A stretch of DNA of 64,000 nt, taken from the NCBI GenBank assembly GCA_921293015.1, contig OV121092.1, positions 8,438,001 to 8,502,000 on the forward strand. Direction: 5' to 3'. A model generated the notes under the pieces. The model worked only from the letters and a program-made list of their open reading frames with translations. It ran no database searches and had not been told where the DNA came from. Source of the DNA: Phorcus lineatus (taxonomy: Eukaryota > Mollusca > Gastropoda > Trochida > Trochidae). Position numbers and translations under genes: made by a program. Below are positions 22,494 to 36,912 of the stretch, in pieces (the stretch's first letter is position 1; every line of letters starts with the position of its first letter).

Positions 22494-23919
22494 CAGTTAA
22501 AGGCATGGATAAGTACCTAATTATTCACATAAACATGCCTTCAACCTTTAAGGTAAGGTTGAAGGCTGGTATTGAATTTGTAAGTAACATAAACAGACAA
22601 TCTAAGTGATGAATGTCATTGCTATTTTCGTATAGCAACTAAGAGATTAAGGTTCTTGGAACAATGAGAAATTTTTGTCTTTTAACTAAAACTTTGTCAA
22701 AATTTTATCCATTGACATGTTCAGCTCGGGTGACCCTGCTAGATGCACAGTCGGCTTCCCTATCTCAGGGACGCTAAATCATCATAAACACCATACCTCA
22801 ATAAGGACATGTGAACAGGATCTGATAAAAAGTGAGAATTAAGGGAAACAATTCCAGGAGAGTTTTTGTATCAGTAGCAAAAAGTTTTTAAGAATGAGAA
22901 AACTTTTCTTCACATCGTCCGAAAACATATTTATTGTCACGCTGGGAGGTAAATGGTTTCTGTAGGTCACAAGTGGGTAATAAAATGCTATTGAAATAAC
23001 GTTATTTATTTGAACTTTTCTTAACTGTGGCTATCAACTGCGATGTTAACTTGATATAATTTTGATATCGCCATTGCCAAGCTAAAAATAATGTTTTTGT
23101 CTTCTGTAATTGCATTCTTAAGGGACTGTACAAGTGAACTAAATTGGATCAAATTAGAATTTTATTGAAATCGTTTTAATTATTTCAATTATTATGATAA
23201 AATCGTCCAGCAAATAAACTTTTCAGACAGAAATGAGTTGGAAAGGATTTTAGTTCTTATGTTATCAACTTTCAACATTTGATGACAAAATGTTCAAAAA
23301 CATGTTTTTGAACAAATTTAAGATGTGGTTGAGTTTAATGCAACCTACTTGAATCTTTTACACCACTTTCATAACACCATCCTAAGTTAATGCTCAATTT
23401 CAATTATATCACGCTATTATCTTTGGTGCATGAATACGAGCGGTGATGCCGGGAGAACCTTTTGATAGCAGCGTTGCATGCCTGTAAATAGAATGTGAAG
23501 GAAAAGTGCATTAGACATGTCATCCACGATAGTATCAAGATCCACAGAAGGGTAACATTAAGCCAGGGTCAGAAAGGTTGACCATTAGTGGAAAACCAAT
23601 ATCCATTATTGCTTTTAGGATGTGAGCATTATCAACGTTGCATATCCATAATTCCTCAAAAGAAGTGAAAAATAACAACATTGCATGTCATATTAATGAA
23701 ATAGTTTCACTTTACATATGTGGTTAATGTCAATTTTCAGAATAAGGCGGCCTGAAAGTCTGAAGAAGTTGGTTGAAGAAGATTGTTTGCATGACCGTCC
23801 TCGTAGTAGGAAAGTAGTGACCACGTTTTCAATATAAGCCTCAGCATAAAAAATATTTTTTTATGACATAGATGAAATTTGTAAAATATGTATTACATTT
23901 CTCTCTTAATTAAATGTAT

Positions 23920-24041
23920 CTGGGCCTGCTTTCACAAAGCTACCTTAACTAAGGTTAACCTTAACTCCCATATTTTAACATTGCACTAAGGTTAACTTAA
24001 GGACTTACGATCACCTTAGGGCTTTGTGACAGGAGGCCCAG
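23920..24041. mobile_element. 122-bp palindromic MITE
   Basis: Terminal inverted repeats: CTGGGCCTGCTTTCACAAAG (from 23,920) and CTTTGTGACAGGAGGCCCAG (to 24,041). Inside lie inverted AAGGTTAACCTTAA-type motifs. The pattern GGGCC-TTTCAYAAAG matches a very common style of short animal MITE. A target duplication is not clear. Confidence 0.7.
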
Positions 24042-24940
24042 ATCATTTCATTGTACGGATTATTCATTTAAATCCATACATACATTGGCAATGAATTCAA
24101 TGCATCATTATCAATTATACATTACTATCAATACCCTTTTAAGAAATATGCGCACAGTACATATGTATCTTTCACTTTTTAAGTTAGTGCAATATATAGT
24201 CGTTGATGGTTCAGGTGTCCAATTCAAACGTTTTAACTCGCCGATCTTGGAACCAGAGGGGAAGTTTGTGAGTATAATCGTAGAGAAAGTAAGTAAACGT
24301 TTCACTTAAAGATTTTATAAACCATACATTGTGAATATGAAATAAGATAATCATCAAGAAATCACGTATTTGACAAAATTTCATTACTTTCAGAAGAACA
24401 TTATTATACAAAGTAGGCTTGGCCATTTACACAGTAAAATTTAAGAAACCTTTTAATACTCGTCATTTTCTTTCAAATGTCAAAAATATAAATTAATGAA
24501 TTGACAGATTAGGTTAGCAAAGTTGTGTCACCCGCATTTTATGTAGTCACGATCTGCAAGTAAGGTAAACCATTTTAAGTTTCCCTGGAGGTTTTAGTTT
24601 GCTATTTCAGAAAGACTCAACTTCTGTGTCAAATGACACATGATCTATTTTCTTTCCTGATGATATTGCTAATTGGATTTGAAAACGTTACCATGTTTGG
24701 CCAATATTCAATCATTTTATTCAAAGTTACCTTAAGGTTACTTAATTGAAATATTAACTAAGATGAGATTGAAGATTATATTTTAGTAGACTGTGAAGCA
24801 GGCCTGAGTTTTGGATAGTCACCCTGATATACATAGGGTCAACGTTGAAATTTTGAAGCAGCATATTTGATTAAAATGTAAAAGAAATAACATTATATGT
24901 AGTTGAATATTATGATCAGATGGGAAGTTGACACACATGA
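24042..24940. other. AT-rich non-coding stretch
   Basis: Open frames on both strands around 24,085-24,426 overlap and look random. Nothing recognised. Confidence 0.5.
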
Positions 24941-25080
24941 GATTAAGATACTTTCGCAAATAGAGTAACATTAACTCGTGGTCAGATGTCAGAGATGATA
25001 GTTAGAGTGGACCATTTAATAGAAAGCAATCCCCATTATTCCATTTCGGATGTTTGGGATATTAACATGTCACAGCACCT

Positions 25081-25547
25081 TTCTATTAGAAATAAAAGAA
25101 ACCTGTGTTATACAGACAAAAGGGGGGGGGGGGGGGGGGGGGGGCGCACCTTCTGTTATAAATAAAAGAAACCCGTTTTATACAAACAATAAGGAAAAAG
25201 TTTTCATATTGATTAAATTATGCTGTTTCTACTAGCATTTCTCAAAAATAAGATTTTAGTAATGAAATGCAACTTTATGGCTATGAATTTGTCATTTGCA
25301 ATCCGGAGTTACACAGTTTGCAGATCCTATTTAGAGTTTATACATCCATTTCCTAATGTCACTTTTCTATAAAAGAAACCTGTGTTATGCAAACAATAAG
25401 GAAAAAGTCTTCATATTAATTAACTTATGCTATTTCTACTAACATTTCTCAAAAATAAGATTTAAGTAATGAAGTGCAACTTTATGGCTCTGAATTTGTC
25501 ATTTGCAATCCGGAGTTTATACATCCATTTTCTAATGTCAATTCTTA
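25081..25547 (+). repeat. 207-bp tandem repeat with G23 tract
   Basis: Unit 1 is 25,163-25,369 and unit 2 is 25,370-25,547, with the same order of motifs (AAAAGAAACC, ACAAACAATAAGGAAAAAG, CTCAAAAATAAGATTT, TTTGTCATTTGCAATCCGG). Unit 2 lacks about 27 bp present near the end of unit 1. A partial earlier copy (25,089-25,121, AAATAAAAGAAACCTGTG) precedes a run of 23 Gs at 25,122-25,144. Confidence 0.85.
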
Positions 25548-26600
25548 AATGTTTGCTTATTTGAATGTTTTAAGATACAATAAGACAAGTTGTTCAGCAC
25601 ATTTCGGTAAAAAAAGACATGTAAAAAACAAAAGTGTTGGCAAATAATAGTCAATTTCTGATGTTGATTGTCTTTCTCCAAATTGGAATGAAAGAGAATT
25701 GTGAGGTTTCTTGTGAGTTGATTACATCAATTATCAAATAACCTTTTCTTTTGATTAACTATTAACATCAAAGACCTGGAATCATACTTCGAGAATCATC
25801 TTTATACAACTATAAATGCGCATGCTTCTAAATCTACTTGATGAAAAATGAAAATTATCTAAACAAATGTTGACAAGAATAAATTTATCATTCATCAAGA
25901 GAGTTTTTGATATTCATACCAGCTTTCCTCAAAATGACAAACAGATTTCAAAATATTTCAATTATTGAGTCGACAGTTTGATATTACTGTTCACAGCATA
26001 AACCTATTCAGATTAGTATGTTATGGGGTGGTTATGTTTTCAGATAATCAATCATGATTACATTCTTATATAATAATTCCTTTTGTTCAAAGAATTTGAA
26101 TTGTAGTTAGTTTTATTAAAATCAAGCTCCTTTAACATTTTTTACCTGAAAGCAGTATATTACCAATCTAAACGTAAAAAATCTTCTTTATACTCATTTC
26201 ACTTTTCATAAGTTAGATTTAATATAAAATACAGTTTTAAAAGGATATATAAAATGTGTTTTTAGTCTAAAATCATGTAATAAAACCTTTTGATATTTTT
26301 ATTACATATATATTAAAAGATCACACTGATACAATGCAGGTTTGCTTGTTTGCCCAAGTTTATCTTTGTTTTACTAGAGTAAAAGAATCGTATCTAATAA
26401 GGGATGAGAACGTGAAAGTTTTGAAAAATGGTAATATAAGGTTTTAAAAGATTTCAAGATAAATCATCTTGAAAGTGTTTGTAGTGCCCGTTAACTTTAT
26501 ATCCATCATCCTGATGATTATAGCTATTAGAACGGAACCAACTGGCACTTTCTTTATGATTGTATAAATGTTATCAAACAAGAGGAGAACAATTCTCGTG
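25548..26600. other. AT-rich non-coding stretch
   Basis: No recognisable feature. Confidence 0.5.
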
Positions 26601-26830
26601 TTCCAAAATATTGCTCTGAATATTAGTGTACCCGCATGTCTTGTGTAAACACTGTATTGCAACAGACGGGTAACATGTCAACACACAAGAGTACTGTAAA
26701 CACTAAGTTTAACCTAAAGAATTTCCAATTGTTTGCAGATAGAGGTAGTTCCTATTATGTCGGTGATCAATCAATTAAGAAAAGCAAATGAGACTTGGAA
26801 GAGAGTATAATCCATATTCAATTCACTATT

Positions 26831-28500
26831 TTTGCAAGAGTGTTGATATTTTATCTCGAACATAACATCCAACATAGAATACCATTTCATTAATTTTACT
26901 AAATCCAGATCATTTGGATCACCACATTTAGAAGATGTATTAATGTAAACTCGAAAGTAAAATCACGGACAAATCAATTTTGCAATTACATATCTTAAGG
27001 TGACCCATATATTTATAGTAACTTAAACCCTTGCCAATGTCACTGTAGTGAGGGCTGATAGTAAAGAGATATGAACATGTGTTAAATGCAGCAAACTGGC
27101 TGGTGTCAATCTTATTGGGAAACGTGGTCACTATAATTTTCCGATAATGAAATATGAATCATATTCGTCTAAAGGACACAACTGTCAACTTAAAATGGAT
27201 CACTCCTGTGAAGTTTTGTAATTCAGAACGACATGTTGTTTATATCATTTGCCAAAGGAATAGAATAATTCATACTTAAATCAATTTCATGGGATATAAT
27301 ATTTTTCTTTACTACATATTATGTTAAATTTGAATATTAAGTAACTTAATTAGAATTTGTGGTTGTATACCCCCTACCCAACGATTTGAATGCATGAACA
27401 TACCAGTTTTTTACGAAAATACATTTATCAGAGCTCACTATTATGTATCGTCATTAGATGAAAATAAGCTAAAGTAGATACCATTGTCTGTTTGTTACAA
27501 CATGTAACCGATAAGGCATTCTCTCCCAACAGAGGTAGCTTAATCTTTCTTTCAAGTTTGACAGAAGAGAACAGAGAGAAGGAAAACAATGGTGCAGTAA
27601 TAAGAAGCTCTTTAATTGACCAATGTAGGTTTCATCAATCTTGAATATGTTAGCATTGATTGTCAGTTCTGCATTGTCATGTAAAAGTATATATAAGCGA
27701 TGTTTGTATGGATGACGCTGATTGAATTTGACATCATGTTGATTCTAAACTATATGATACTGGATCAAATAAATAGGATTAAAATTCGCACAATTATTGT
27801 AACAAGAGCTACTTCGAGTATCAATTAGACCGCTATGGAAAAGATCTTAGTTTAATAAACTGCACATGTAAGGTTATTTTGTGGGAACGATATTACCAAT
27901 TCTTGGTCAGAAATCATTTGCAGTTTGGGAAAGTTTTAATCTTGCGAAAGGGAGCGAAACATCATTCGGATTACGAAGACTAAAGTTACCTTATTTGCAA
28001 CTCAAAATAAAAGATTGTTTAGCTGTGATGGTGTCATATTATTATGTATTTTACAAAACGGACCGAAGTTTACATGTTTTCAAGCGTCTAGCTATTGTTT
28101 CAGAAGCAGATTCATGATAAAACATATTCAAAATAAATATATCTGTTGGGCCCGATTCTTACTATTCTGTTTAATGAGCACGTTGTCATGCAATGAAACG
28201 AAAGAAGCCACGCTTATATACATATAACATACTGTTGCAACTTAACAGATATTCATATAAACAAGTTTATTGTGTTCCTTTGCAATATGACATGTATGTT
28301 AATCTGGCAAACTGAAAAGGGAATATTAAGAAGACATTGTCGAATGTTTTCAACCTTAAACTTTTGGGGGTATTAAAACTTTCGAGAAGAAAACTTTTTT
28401 AACAACTTTATTTCAATCAGGCTCATTGCTATCACAGTTAAACCTCCACCCGAAAATGATATTTCGTTTCCTAATTCCCTAATTATCAGGCTATTTTGAA
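26831..28500. other. AT-rich non-coding stretch at the end of array unit 0
   Basis: Two overlapping open frames near 27,881-28,227 are not recognised and have no counterpart that I can find in units 1 or 2. Nothing else was seen. Confidence 0.4.
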
Positions 28501-29812
28501 TGAGAAACAACTTGGTGTTGAAGAAGAGAACCTTTGACGTACATATTACACGCCTGTCACTATAGTGTGAAGGAAAACTGCATTAGACATGTCATATTTG
28601 ATAGTATCAAGTTTAACAGAAAGGCAACATTAAGGAAGGGTTAAAAAGGTTGACCATTAGAGGGAATGTATTATCCATTATTCCTTCCTAAAACGTGTTA
28701 GATATCAATATTGAATGTCATATTACTGCAATAGTTCAATTTTAGATGTGCTGTCCACGTCAATTATCGTGAGTGAAGTGGCATCAATATTTCAGGAAGT
28801 TTGATTTTCTTTTTTTGATCATTTGCGTTGCTATTCTCTCATGATGATTGAGATAATGATTTCATTTCAGATAAACATTTACATCTTTAAATATCTTTTA
28901 ATTCTTACTTATTGTTAGCTTAAATCCTTTCATTTCCACGAAATATTACACTCCATAATCGATTAAACTGCATTATTTGAACACTCTCTCAGATATGCCC
29001 TCAATACAAATTTTCATCAAAAAATTATTTGAATGTCACTGCACACATGATAAGTCTATTTTCTTAAAATCACCGCTGCTAGTATCATCGCAGGACCAAA
29101 TCTCGTTACGCTATTATTAATATGCTAGAAATTGCTAGAATTGTTTGAACTGCGCTGAAATTCCGTGAACGCTATCCCGCCCCCATCAGTATTGATAACA
29201 TGCTTCTTGGTATACATTCAGGTGTGTATGTATCTAGTTGTTACTCTCTACATCTCACCTGAAGGAGGTACATACTGTTATTTAAAACATTAATTACTTT
29301 TACACCCGGGAACTTGTTAAAATCTTACTTTCCTTACGAATGTCAAATCTAAATTACCTTCAAGAAAAAGTTAGATACATCTTAAAACGTTTCTTTTGAA
29401 ATTAAATATGAAGTTCACTTACAATGGCCAGTCAACAGCAAATCTCCTTTTTGTTCTGATGTCCTTTGAACTGACATGACAAGAAAATGAAATCCCTTTC
29501 AGAAGAAGATTACCATTTGAAAACACTTTTTGCAGTTGACATCAGAGTGTGATCAAAGATTTCAGATTTAACCACAAGATTCTTATCTTGTGAAATAATG
29601 GCTTATGAAAATAATTTTTTCGGTTTTTAAGGTCATTTAAATGTCAAGTAATGATACGAGACACGTAAAATCAGGTTGAAAAATGAGTAACATCCGTTTG
29701 ACCATCAGAATGAAACAAGTTTCACTAGAAGTTATCTAATGTAAGATTTTAAGAAAAACGCTTGATCAGAAAAATGCCCTTTCAGAGAAAGTTTTCAGTA
29801 TTTTCCAAGTTA

Positions 29813-30378
29813 CAGCTGTACACCAAAAGTTTGTTCACATACCTGCGTATCCTAGTGCAAATATCATTTACTTTATATGTCTATAAGCAAAAAAAAACCG
29901 GATATTTTCCAATTTTTAATACAATAGTGAAGATCCATATGCATTGCACCTTAAAGTAATTGTATGCCATACTATACAGTGAACGATAATAGTTTTGGCA
30001 GGTCACTGCAGCGACCATAGATCTAAATTTATAAAACAGTATATTTTTATCTAAAAAATCTTTTATAAGTTTATCAATAACTTTAAGGACGATTCATATT
30101 CAATCGTCTCCAATAAGTCAATTCGATATTGCTGATTTTTTTCTCAAAGAGTTGAAATGGTATATTTTAAAGGAAATGTAAGTAAATCAGAACTTTTAAA
30201 ATGTTACCCTTCTCTCTATTTCATCATGCCAAAACAATCCCACAATAGGTTAGGGAATGGCCATCATCCAATGACAATGGGAGATCCTTATTCAGTTCTG
30301 CTGAGGTTATTTTATTGACGATCAAACTAAACTCAAATTTCATATAGTGCTAATTGAACAAACTTTTGATATGCTGTA
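29813..30378 (-). mobile_element. 58-bp-TIR element, copy in unit 1
   Basis: The left end CAGCTGTACACCAAAAGTTT and right end TTGAACAAACTTTTGATATG...CTG are inverted repeats, and match the ends of 39,646-40,267. The internal motif GGCAGGTCACTGCAGCGACC about 183 bp from the left end is the inverse of one about 185 bp from the right end of the other copy, so this copy lies in the opposite orientation. Unit 2 has no insertion at the equivalent place (about 41,000), which gives an empty site. No transposase is encoded. Confidence 0.75.
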
Positions 30379-30773
30379 TATGTTTACCGTTCATATTATA
30401 ATGAAACACGTAAGAATTAATCCATGTATTCAGCATATATCAAAATCACAAGAAATGGTATCATTTCAACCTTTTGGAAGATGTACATTAAAGGTTCGTA
30501 TTATGATAAAATGTGTAAGAATTATATCATTGTGTTCAATTAGCATAAACCAAATTCATTTTCAATTAATATGTTTGTTTAATGGTCAAGGTTTTGCGCA
30601 AATTCGGTATTAAAGGTGTCCTTAACAATTCTTAATTGGCAAGTTTTAAAAGAAATGGATATCCTAATGTGTATTATTTTTATCATCGAATGGATGAGCC
30701 GTGCAAAATATTTATGGGAATTCAAAAAGGTCACATTAACAGTTAAAAGAATTTTGATATAAAGTTCGAGTCT

Positions 30774-31196
30774 TTGGTGTTATCGTTTCTTAAACTGGTG
30801 TGGCATTATTTTGTTTATTACCTTTTCTGGTGTTATAAAGTTTGTTCTGTTTGTGTGTCGTTGTTAGATTTTTTGATGGTATCTACATTTGTTATATCCA
30901 ACAGTCCGTCATCATTTTGTTTATTTTGTGAACTTTTACTTATTTCACAATCTTTTAACTTACACCTGATTAATGGCTACACTTCAATGTTTAATTTTTC
31001 CTGCACACGTTCCTCTTTCAAGTTATCAAATCAAAAAATTATCATCCTCATTAACCCTCTTCAAGGTTTATTACGAATTGATTTTGCATTATTGGCCCTC
31101 ACGTATACAGAAAAACTTTTCCTAGAAATAAGTCTCCGGAAAATAACCCTTTTCAAATTTCTCAAATATACTGCCTTGTTTGTTAGGTTATACTGA
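30774..31196 (+). other. 140-codon open frame, probably chance
   Basis: The longest frame outside the PLE. It begins at TTG, is very rich in Leu, Phe, Ser and Ile, and has no recognisable domain. The matching stretch of unit 2 (about 41,430-41,870) does not keep the frame open. T-rich composition explains the hydrophobic translation. Confidence 0.2.
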
Positions 31197-34100
31197 TCGG
31201 GTTTTTTGGATGAAATTGTACTTTGTAACCTGAAATTCCTTTCTAAGTAAATCAATAAACAAGAAACTTATTCACTGCTTCATGTTTTGGTAGAAATAAC
31301 TGTTGCCTACAAATTTAAACTAGGAGACGAATTCGATGCGAATCAAATTGGCATGCCTGTTAATTAGATTCTTTACAGAACGAATGACATTAAATGACAT
31401 TAACTTAGAAGATGTCAGATATGCTTATCTAAAGTGGACCATTAGAAGGCAAGCAATCTTCAATATTCTTGCAACAGATGTGTGAAATGTCAACATTGCA
31501 TGTCACAGTAAAGGTTAATAGGTTCACTTTGGACCTGATCTTAATTACAAAATTCTCTGAATAGAGTGACAAAGCAGATGAAAGGTTTTAGCTCCGCATC
31601 CTCTTTTTGAAAAAATGAAGAAACAAACAAATGCTGCATTAATGTCCTGATAGTGGTAACATAATTTGTAGACATGTTTCTTTATCATTCTACACTTTCA
31701 ATTCTATCCAGTTTGAGTTACAACCATGCAAAATGATATTGATTCAGTCCGTTCCGTTGGATAACTAAATCATAATTGAAACATGGAGACACACATAAAT
31801 ATAGTTGATGATTGAAAATTATTTTAGCATTACAAGCCTAAATCAAAACACTAATGGTAAACAGTATCATCATAAGTACAATGAAGAAGAGTTTCGTAAG
31901 TCATTACACGTCTAATATAAATCTTATAACTTGAATTTCTAAACTGAGACTTTAAGGACCCTAAGATGTAATAATTTACGACCGGACCTAATCAGACGAA
32001 TTAAGATTAGAGGATGCTACGCCCACATTTGAAGGGGGTTGGACAGTACTAAATCTACAAACTGGAATCTCTACTTAATAAAAATGTGATTCTGAAAGTT
32101 TGAGCTTCCTATGCAAAGTACCGGTTTTGGTTAGCGATTCTAATTGTGCACCCCAGCAACACCAAATGTATAAGGAGTAGGACAATGATATTTACACATG
32201 TCAGTTTCCATCCTACATAAATCGAAATTCAACATTCAGAATTTGAAATTTCTATCAATGGTGGTTTCTAAGAAATAGAGGAGAGAAAATCTGAGGGTTG
32301 ACATGCATGCGGGTGGTGTCAGTTTCTAAGGTCAACATACGCAACTTTTCTGGAGAACAAAATGTTTCTCATTTTGGACGACAGGCGACGGCCATAGCAT
32401 AAGCACATCTGACCTTTCAAGTCTGATAAGCTGCAAATGAGATCATTCCATTGTTGACACTATTTTAAATAAGGATTTCTCTCACTTCAGGTCCATTAAT
32501 AACATTTCCATACATGCATTCAAGAACAGATGTTATCTTACAAAAAGGACACATACTGTAACATTACTTTTGTAATCAAAAGGGTATTGAAAATTCAGCA
32601 ATATTGAGGTTTAAGATATTGTTAAGCACAGCGTGAGGCACTTTATCTACGGATCTGTATTGACTTTTTTCACCTGTCATCTGTTACATGACCATATCAG
32701 ACTAATTATCTTTTCTTTTTACATTTTCCTAAATGCAGCTAACACCAAAATGAGTATACATCAACCAAATAAATAAGCTGTTACTACTATCATTCTGTGA
32801 TATATCATTACAACTGAACAAATTGACATTCTCTTTCTGAATGTCTAAACCTCATCAATCATCAATAGGAGACCCTTCATATCAGGAAACCATGCTCTGA
32901 ACATTAGTTCTTACACACCTTATGTACACATAATGTATTGCAACAGACAGGTATCATGTCAACATACAAGAGTACCGCAAACATCAAGTTTATCTCGGTG
33001 AACATCATATTGCTTTCCGGAAGAGATCTTTCCTCTTATGCCTGTAATTAATCAATTAAAATAGGACAATGAAATTTGGAATGAAGTTGTTTTAAAATGA
33101 AGATTGTCGATATTTTATCAGGGATATAACAGGAGAGATATATCAAAGGAATGCATTAAAACAACATCATCAAATTTCGAGAATTCTTCTCATAACGACA
33201 ATAAAAGTAGTCTAACCCAAAAGCAAAGAAATGGGCATTTTTAAGTTACATCCAAAGAGGAAACGGATGATCATTAATGAATGTTCCTACTTAGAACCGC
33301 TTTTGTATAGATTCTTATAACATTTTATCAATTCTTTTACATTTCTGACCTATTTTGGATCCCAAAGGTGTGAGATAACACACGTTGCCCTCATCCTTAA
33401 AGACCTTTACTTTGAAATGTCTTTTGATTAAAATTTGAATTTGAGTAAACCCAAGTTTGGAACGAGGGATCATATGGTTGATGAGTTTGTATATGTGTTT
33501 TCTGAATGCAGGTGTATTGGTAGAATTCGTACGTGATTGATTTGTATAATGCGAAAGGTCAGTGACGGGAGATTTTGCATATATGTTTGGTGAGTGCATG
33601 TGTTTTGTGAGTATGGGTAAGTGAATAAATGTGATTTGTATTATTACTCTCTATCATCAATCTTTGTTGATAAAGAAATTAGCAATGAAACCCCTAAGAT
33701 CATACAGCTACGACATTTGATTTCTTTGGCTATATTAAATAGTCAGAACTTATCTTTATTTTGATGAAAAAATTATTTCTTTCCCGTAGATGTTTATCCA
33801 AATGCTGTTATAAAATGGCTAGAGATATCAAATATGGAATAAAGGAAAACATAATGTAAATATGTTATATAACGTCTTATGTATTACATATAATATATTG
33901 GTTCTCATTGTATCAAATTGTTCCCGTCTCCCCTTCGGCTTGTTTTTCACACTGACGTCCCTGTTGTCTTATCATTAGTTCTAGGCTGTATATATTATAG
34001 TATGTATTAGGTGCAAAACATGGTAAGTCAATTAGAAAATCATATTCCTGTGTGTAGCTTAACGAAATTCAAAAGTAAGCATTGTTTTTAACTTTTTGTG

Positions 34101-35936
34101 AATTTGGGGTCATCATTTCCTGTTGTAAACATCTTGAATCCTCCATGTCCTAAACAGGTAACCCTGTTTTGAAAAGTGAAAGTCTTAACAAATTACATTT
34201 TCGTACAATTCAATGTTATGATATCAAATGAAAAGAGGCAAAAATTTTAACCAAAGAGCCAGGGAAGGCCTATTATTGAATATTATCATTGGTTTTAATT
34301 ATGTTCAAAATTATCCAAGTTATGTTTTTACATGTAGCAAATTCCTTTAAAAAATCTTTCAAGAACTAATTCGCAAATTGCATCTGATCAGATGAAACAC
34401 AGTAAAAAAATCTACTTTTCAAACTTTTATATAGAACTTTCTAAAGATTGCATTTTCATCCTTCGCAAACACAAAATGATCACACTGATTTTTCTTCAAT
34501 TATTTTGTCTTTCCAAATTGATTTTTGATAACAGCATTGCTTGTCAAAGGAAAATTATTACATTTCATCTTCATTTTGGTTTGTAATGCATGAATGGAGC
34601 ATTTGATGAACATCATGCCATAGAATCTTGATGACAGCCTTTTCTCTGCAAGATATTGAGTTTTTTTATTTGCATGCTAAGCAGAAAATGTAGAATTCCT
34701 GAAAAATTCGGCAATCTGACTTCTTCAGTCAACTTTTACAAAGATTCAAACTACTAACATCATCTGGCGAGATTATAGAAATTATACATCATTTGTAATT
34801 CCGAATTTATGAGAGCTCTGTTGAAACTATTCCTTTAATACAAAGAATTTATCTCATAACTTATGGTTCCCCAGTCTCTGACTGCAACCAGGAAAATGAA
34901 TTTGCTTCAAAAAGGGGTTTATACAAACATTGCGAATATGAATTACATCCTATAGCCCTTATAAAAGTCATTCAAGGTGTATATATCAAAATTTGCTGAT
35001 TCATGAATTTCTTGTTTGTACCATTAAGACACCTTTGTGATATGTTTTGATGTAAGCCGATTATGATTATGAAAATGATTTTGAGTGAAACTCCATAACT
35101 TGTGTACATTTCGATCTTAGCTAGTCATTTATAATACCATGGATAACATAGATTTCAGAAGTATGAATATAAATGATGAAAACGGTGCATAACATTCAGA
35201 AGCAACATTGTATTTGTCAATATTCAGTTATTCAATGCCCAATCAATATATGATTAATGTATGTATAAAGTATGATTGACACAAAGACATAGGCAAATCC
35301 TAAGATCATATTAATGTATATGCCTTGTCTGAAATATACAAAACTATTGATTATATTCATAAATGTCCATATATATTTCTGTTGGAAATACTTAAAAGAT
35401 AAATTTGAAATAGAACACTAAATGTATTTTAAAAAATTGAAATATCAGTGTGTTTTACATCATTTTCTCTATTTATTATTGAACTGTTAATAATAATCAC
35501 GATTTTTTTAAATACCAGCGGTAATGGGAACTATTAACATAACTATATACTTTCATCATTCAGATAACGCAATGGCAAATTCCTGAAGGTTTCGACATTT
35601 TTGTAATATAAAAACATTATGGATAGCATACCCACTATCTGAGGTCACCTGTATGATGCCCTTAGGTATCTATCTGAGAAATAACAAAATAACATTATTA
35701 CGAATGTCACAGGGGATGTCGGAAAATTGTGAATGCCAGCAGTCAGTTTATTTGTGTTACACATCATAAAAGTAGATGAAAGTGTAAATACAAGAAAAAT
35801 TGTACATATGGAAAATGGGCATTAATGACTTATTTGAGTAATACATCCGAAAAAGAGATGGAAAAGTAAATACTAGAAAACTTTAAATATGGAAAAAAGG
35901 GGCATTTTATACATATTCGTGCAGCACATTCCACAA

Positions 35937-36188
35937 GGTGAGGTGAGGTGAGGTGATATGGGTTTTAACGCCGCTTTTAAGAGAAGTTCACTTATATCGC
36001 GGCCGCTAGTATTATTGCAAGCAGAACCATTGAACCATTGTGGTTATGCATTGCGGTGAAACATGCGAGCATCGGCTGGAACTAACGAACCACGGGTGGT
36101 ATAGCACTGAAATTCAGTGTAGCATTGTACCCAAACCTTAGTGCGTGCAGAACAGTTCTTTTCTGCAGAAAGCACTGCGCTATCCCGC
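35937..36188 (-). mobile_element. tRNA-derived SINE, copy 1
   Basis: Read on the minus strand it starts with GGCGGGATAGCGCAGTGC, containing a pol III A-box-like TAGCGCAGTG. A body with CTGAATTTCAG-like, GTTCG-TAG-TCCAGCCGATG-like and GCATAACCACAATGG segments follows. It ends in a CACCTCACCTCACC tail (35,937-35,957). The central body is shared with copies at 47,852, 53,953, 55,908, 58,864, 60,021 and 63,129. Confidence 0.75.
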
Positions 36189-36795
36189 CAGCCATTCCAA
36201 AAGATGGAAGTGTAAACAAGACAAGAAACATAGAACATAGTGAAAATTGTCATTTTAAAAGATGCGTTATTTGCACTTGAAACTTTTTCTTTCTGACATA
36301 AAGAATAACAAATGCAGCAGTAAGGACATTTTAAACAAACATAATTAAGAGAATTTGCAAGCTTGTTCATGTTCTCCTTTTTAGCTTTATGTACACCGAA
36401 GGTTCGTAACTGGTTGATAAAATGTTACCCGATAAAATGTTACCCGCAAACACACACAATGAGTAATGCTATCATTGATGTATCTACTGTGATATCTTTA
36501 ACATATTTCATAAGCAATTCAAACAGACCAATGACTTGCCTTCAAAGATTTCAAGATAGCCTGTCATTTTGAAATGCATATGTTAAATTCTTGCATTTTG
36601 GTTAATGAAATTGAGTTGTACTTCTTGTTGTATACTAAGAACAATATGTTGTACATCTGATAGTATCTCCGCACTTGCCGTACAGCGAATGACGTTCCCC
36701 ATAAGTATCGTTTAGCAGAGGAAAGCGTGTGGTTACACTCCTCGCATGTGGTTTTGTCTCTCCCAAGCCTGGACACATAATTACGCTATAAGGTA
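36189..36795. other. Non-coding stretch
   Basis: A 16-bp tandem repeat (AAAATGTTACCCGAT) lies at about 36,418-36,446. No gene is recognised. Two open frames overlap a SINE edge or are random. Confidence 0.5.
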
Positions 36796-36912
36796 GTCCC
36801 CCATAATCCCTACAGCCCATTACCCCAACAGCTTATCAAAACAAGATTATGGTCCACTGCACTGCTAATCTCTAGCTTATTACCTCTTGCAACACAATGG
36901 ACTCACCCAGAC
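36796..36912 (+). repeat. Left arm of inverted repeat flanking the LINE fragment
   Basis: Contains CCCTACAGCCCATTACCCC and GGACTCACCC. Their inverted counterparts GGGTGAGTCC and GGGGTAATGGGCTGTAGGGG lie at 38,180-38,189 and 38,250-38,269 in the matching order. Confidence 0.6.

Larger units (their letters stand above)
23440..28500 (+). repeat. Array unit 0 (short, diverged)
   Basis: Three blocks occur in the same order as in units 1 and 2. 23,470-23,740 matches 28,545-28,770 (GTGAAGGAAAA-TGCATTAGACATGTCAT, GTTGACCATTAG). 24,945-25,080 matches 31,370-31,500 (GTCAGATGTCAGA, GTGGACCATT). 26,630-26,830 matches 32,925-33,100 (TGTATTGCAACAGAC, GTAACATGTCAACA, AAGAGTAC). The spacing is shorter than in units 1 and 2. 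No coding region is recognised inside it. Confidence 0.55.

Noticed and set aside
30774..31196. 140-codon hydrophobic open frame
   Set aside because: Non-ATG start, T-rich composition, and not kept open in the tandem unit 2 counterpart.
36044..36370. 108-codon minus-strand frame
   Set aside because: Most of it is SINE sequence (copy 1), so it is not a gene.
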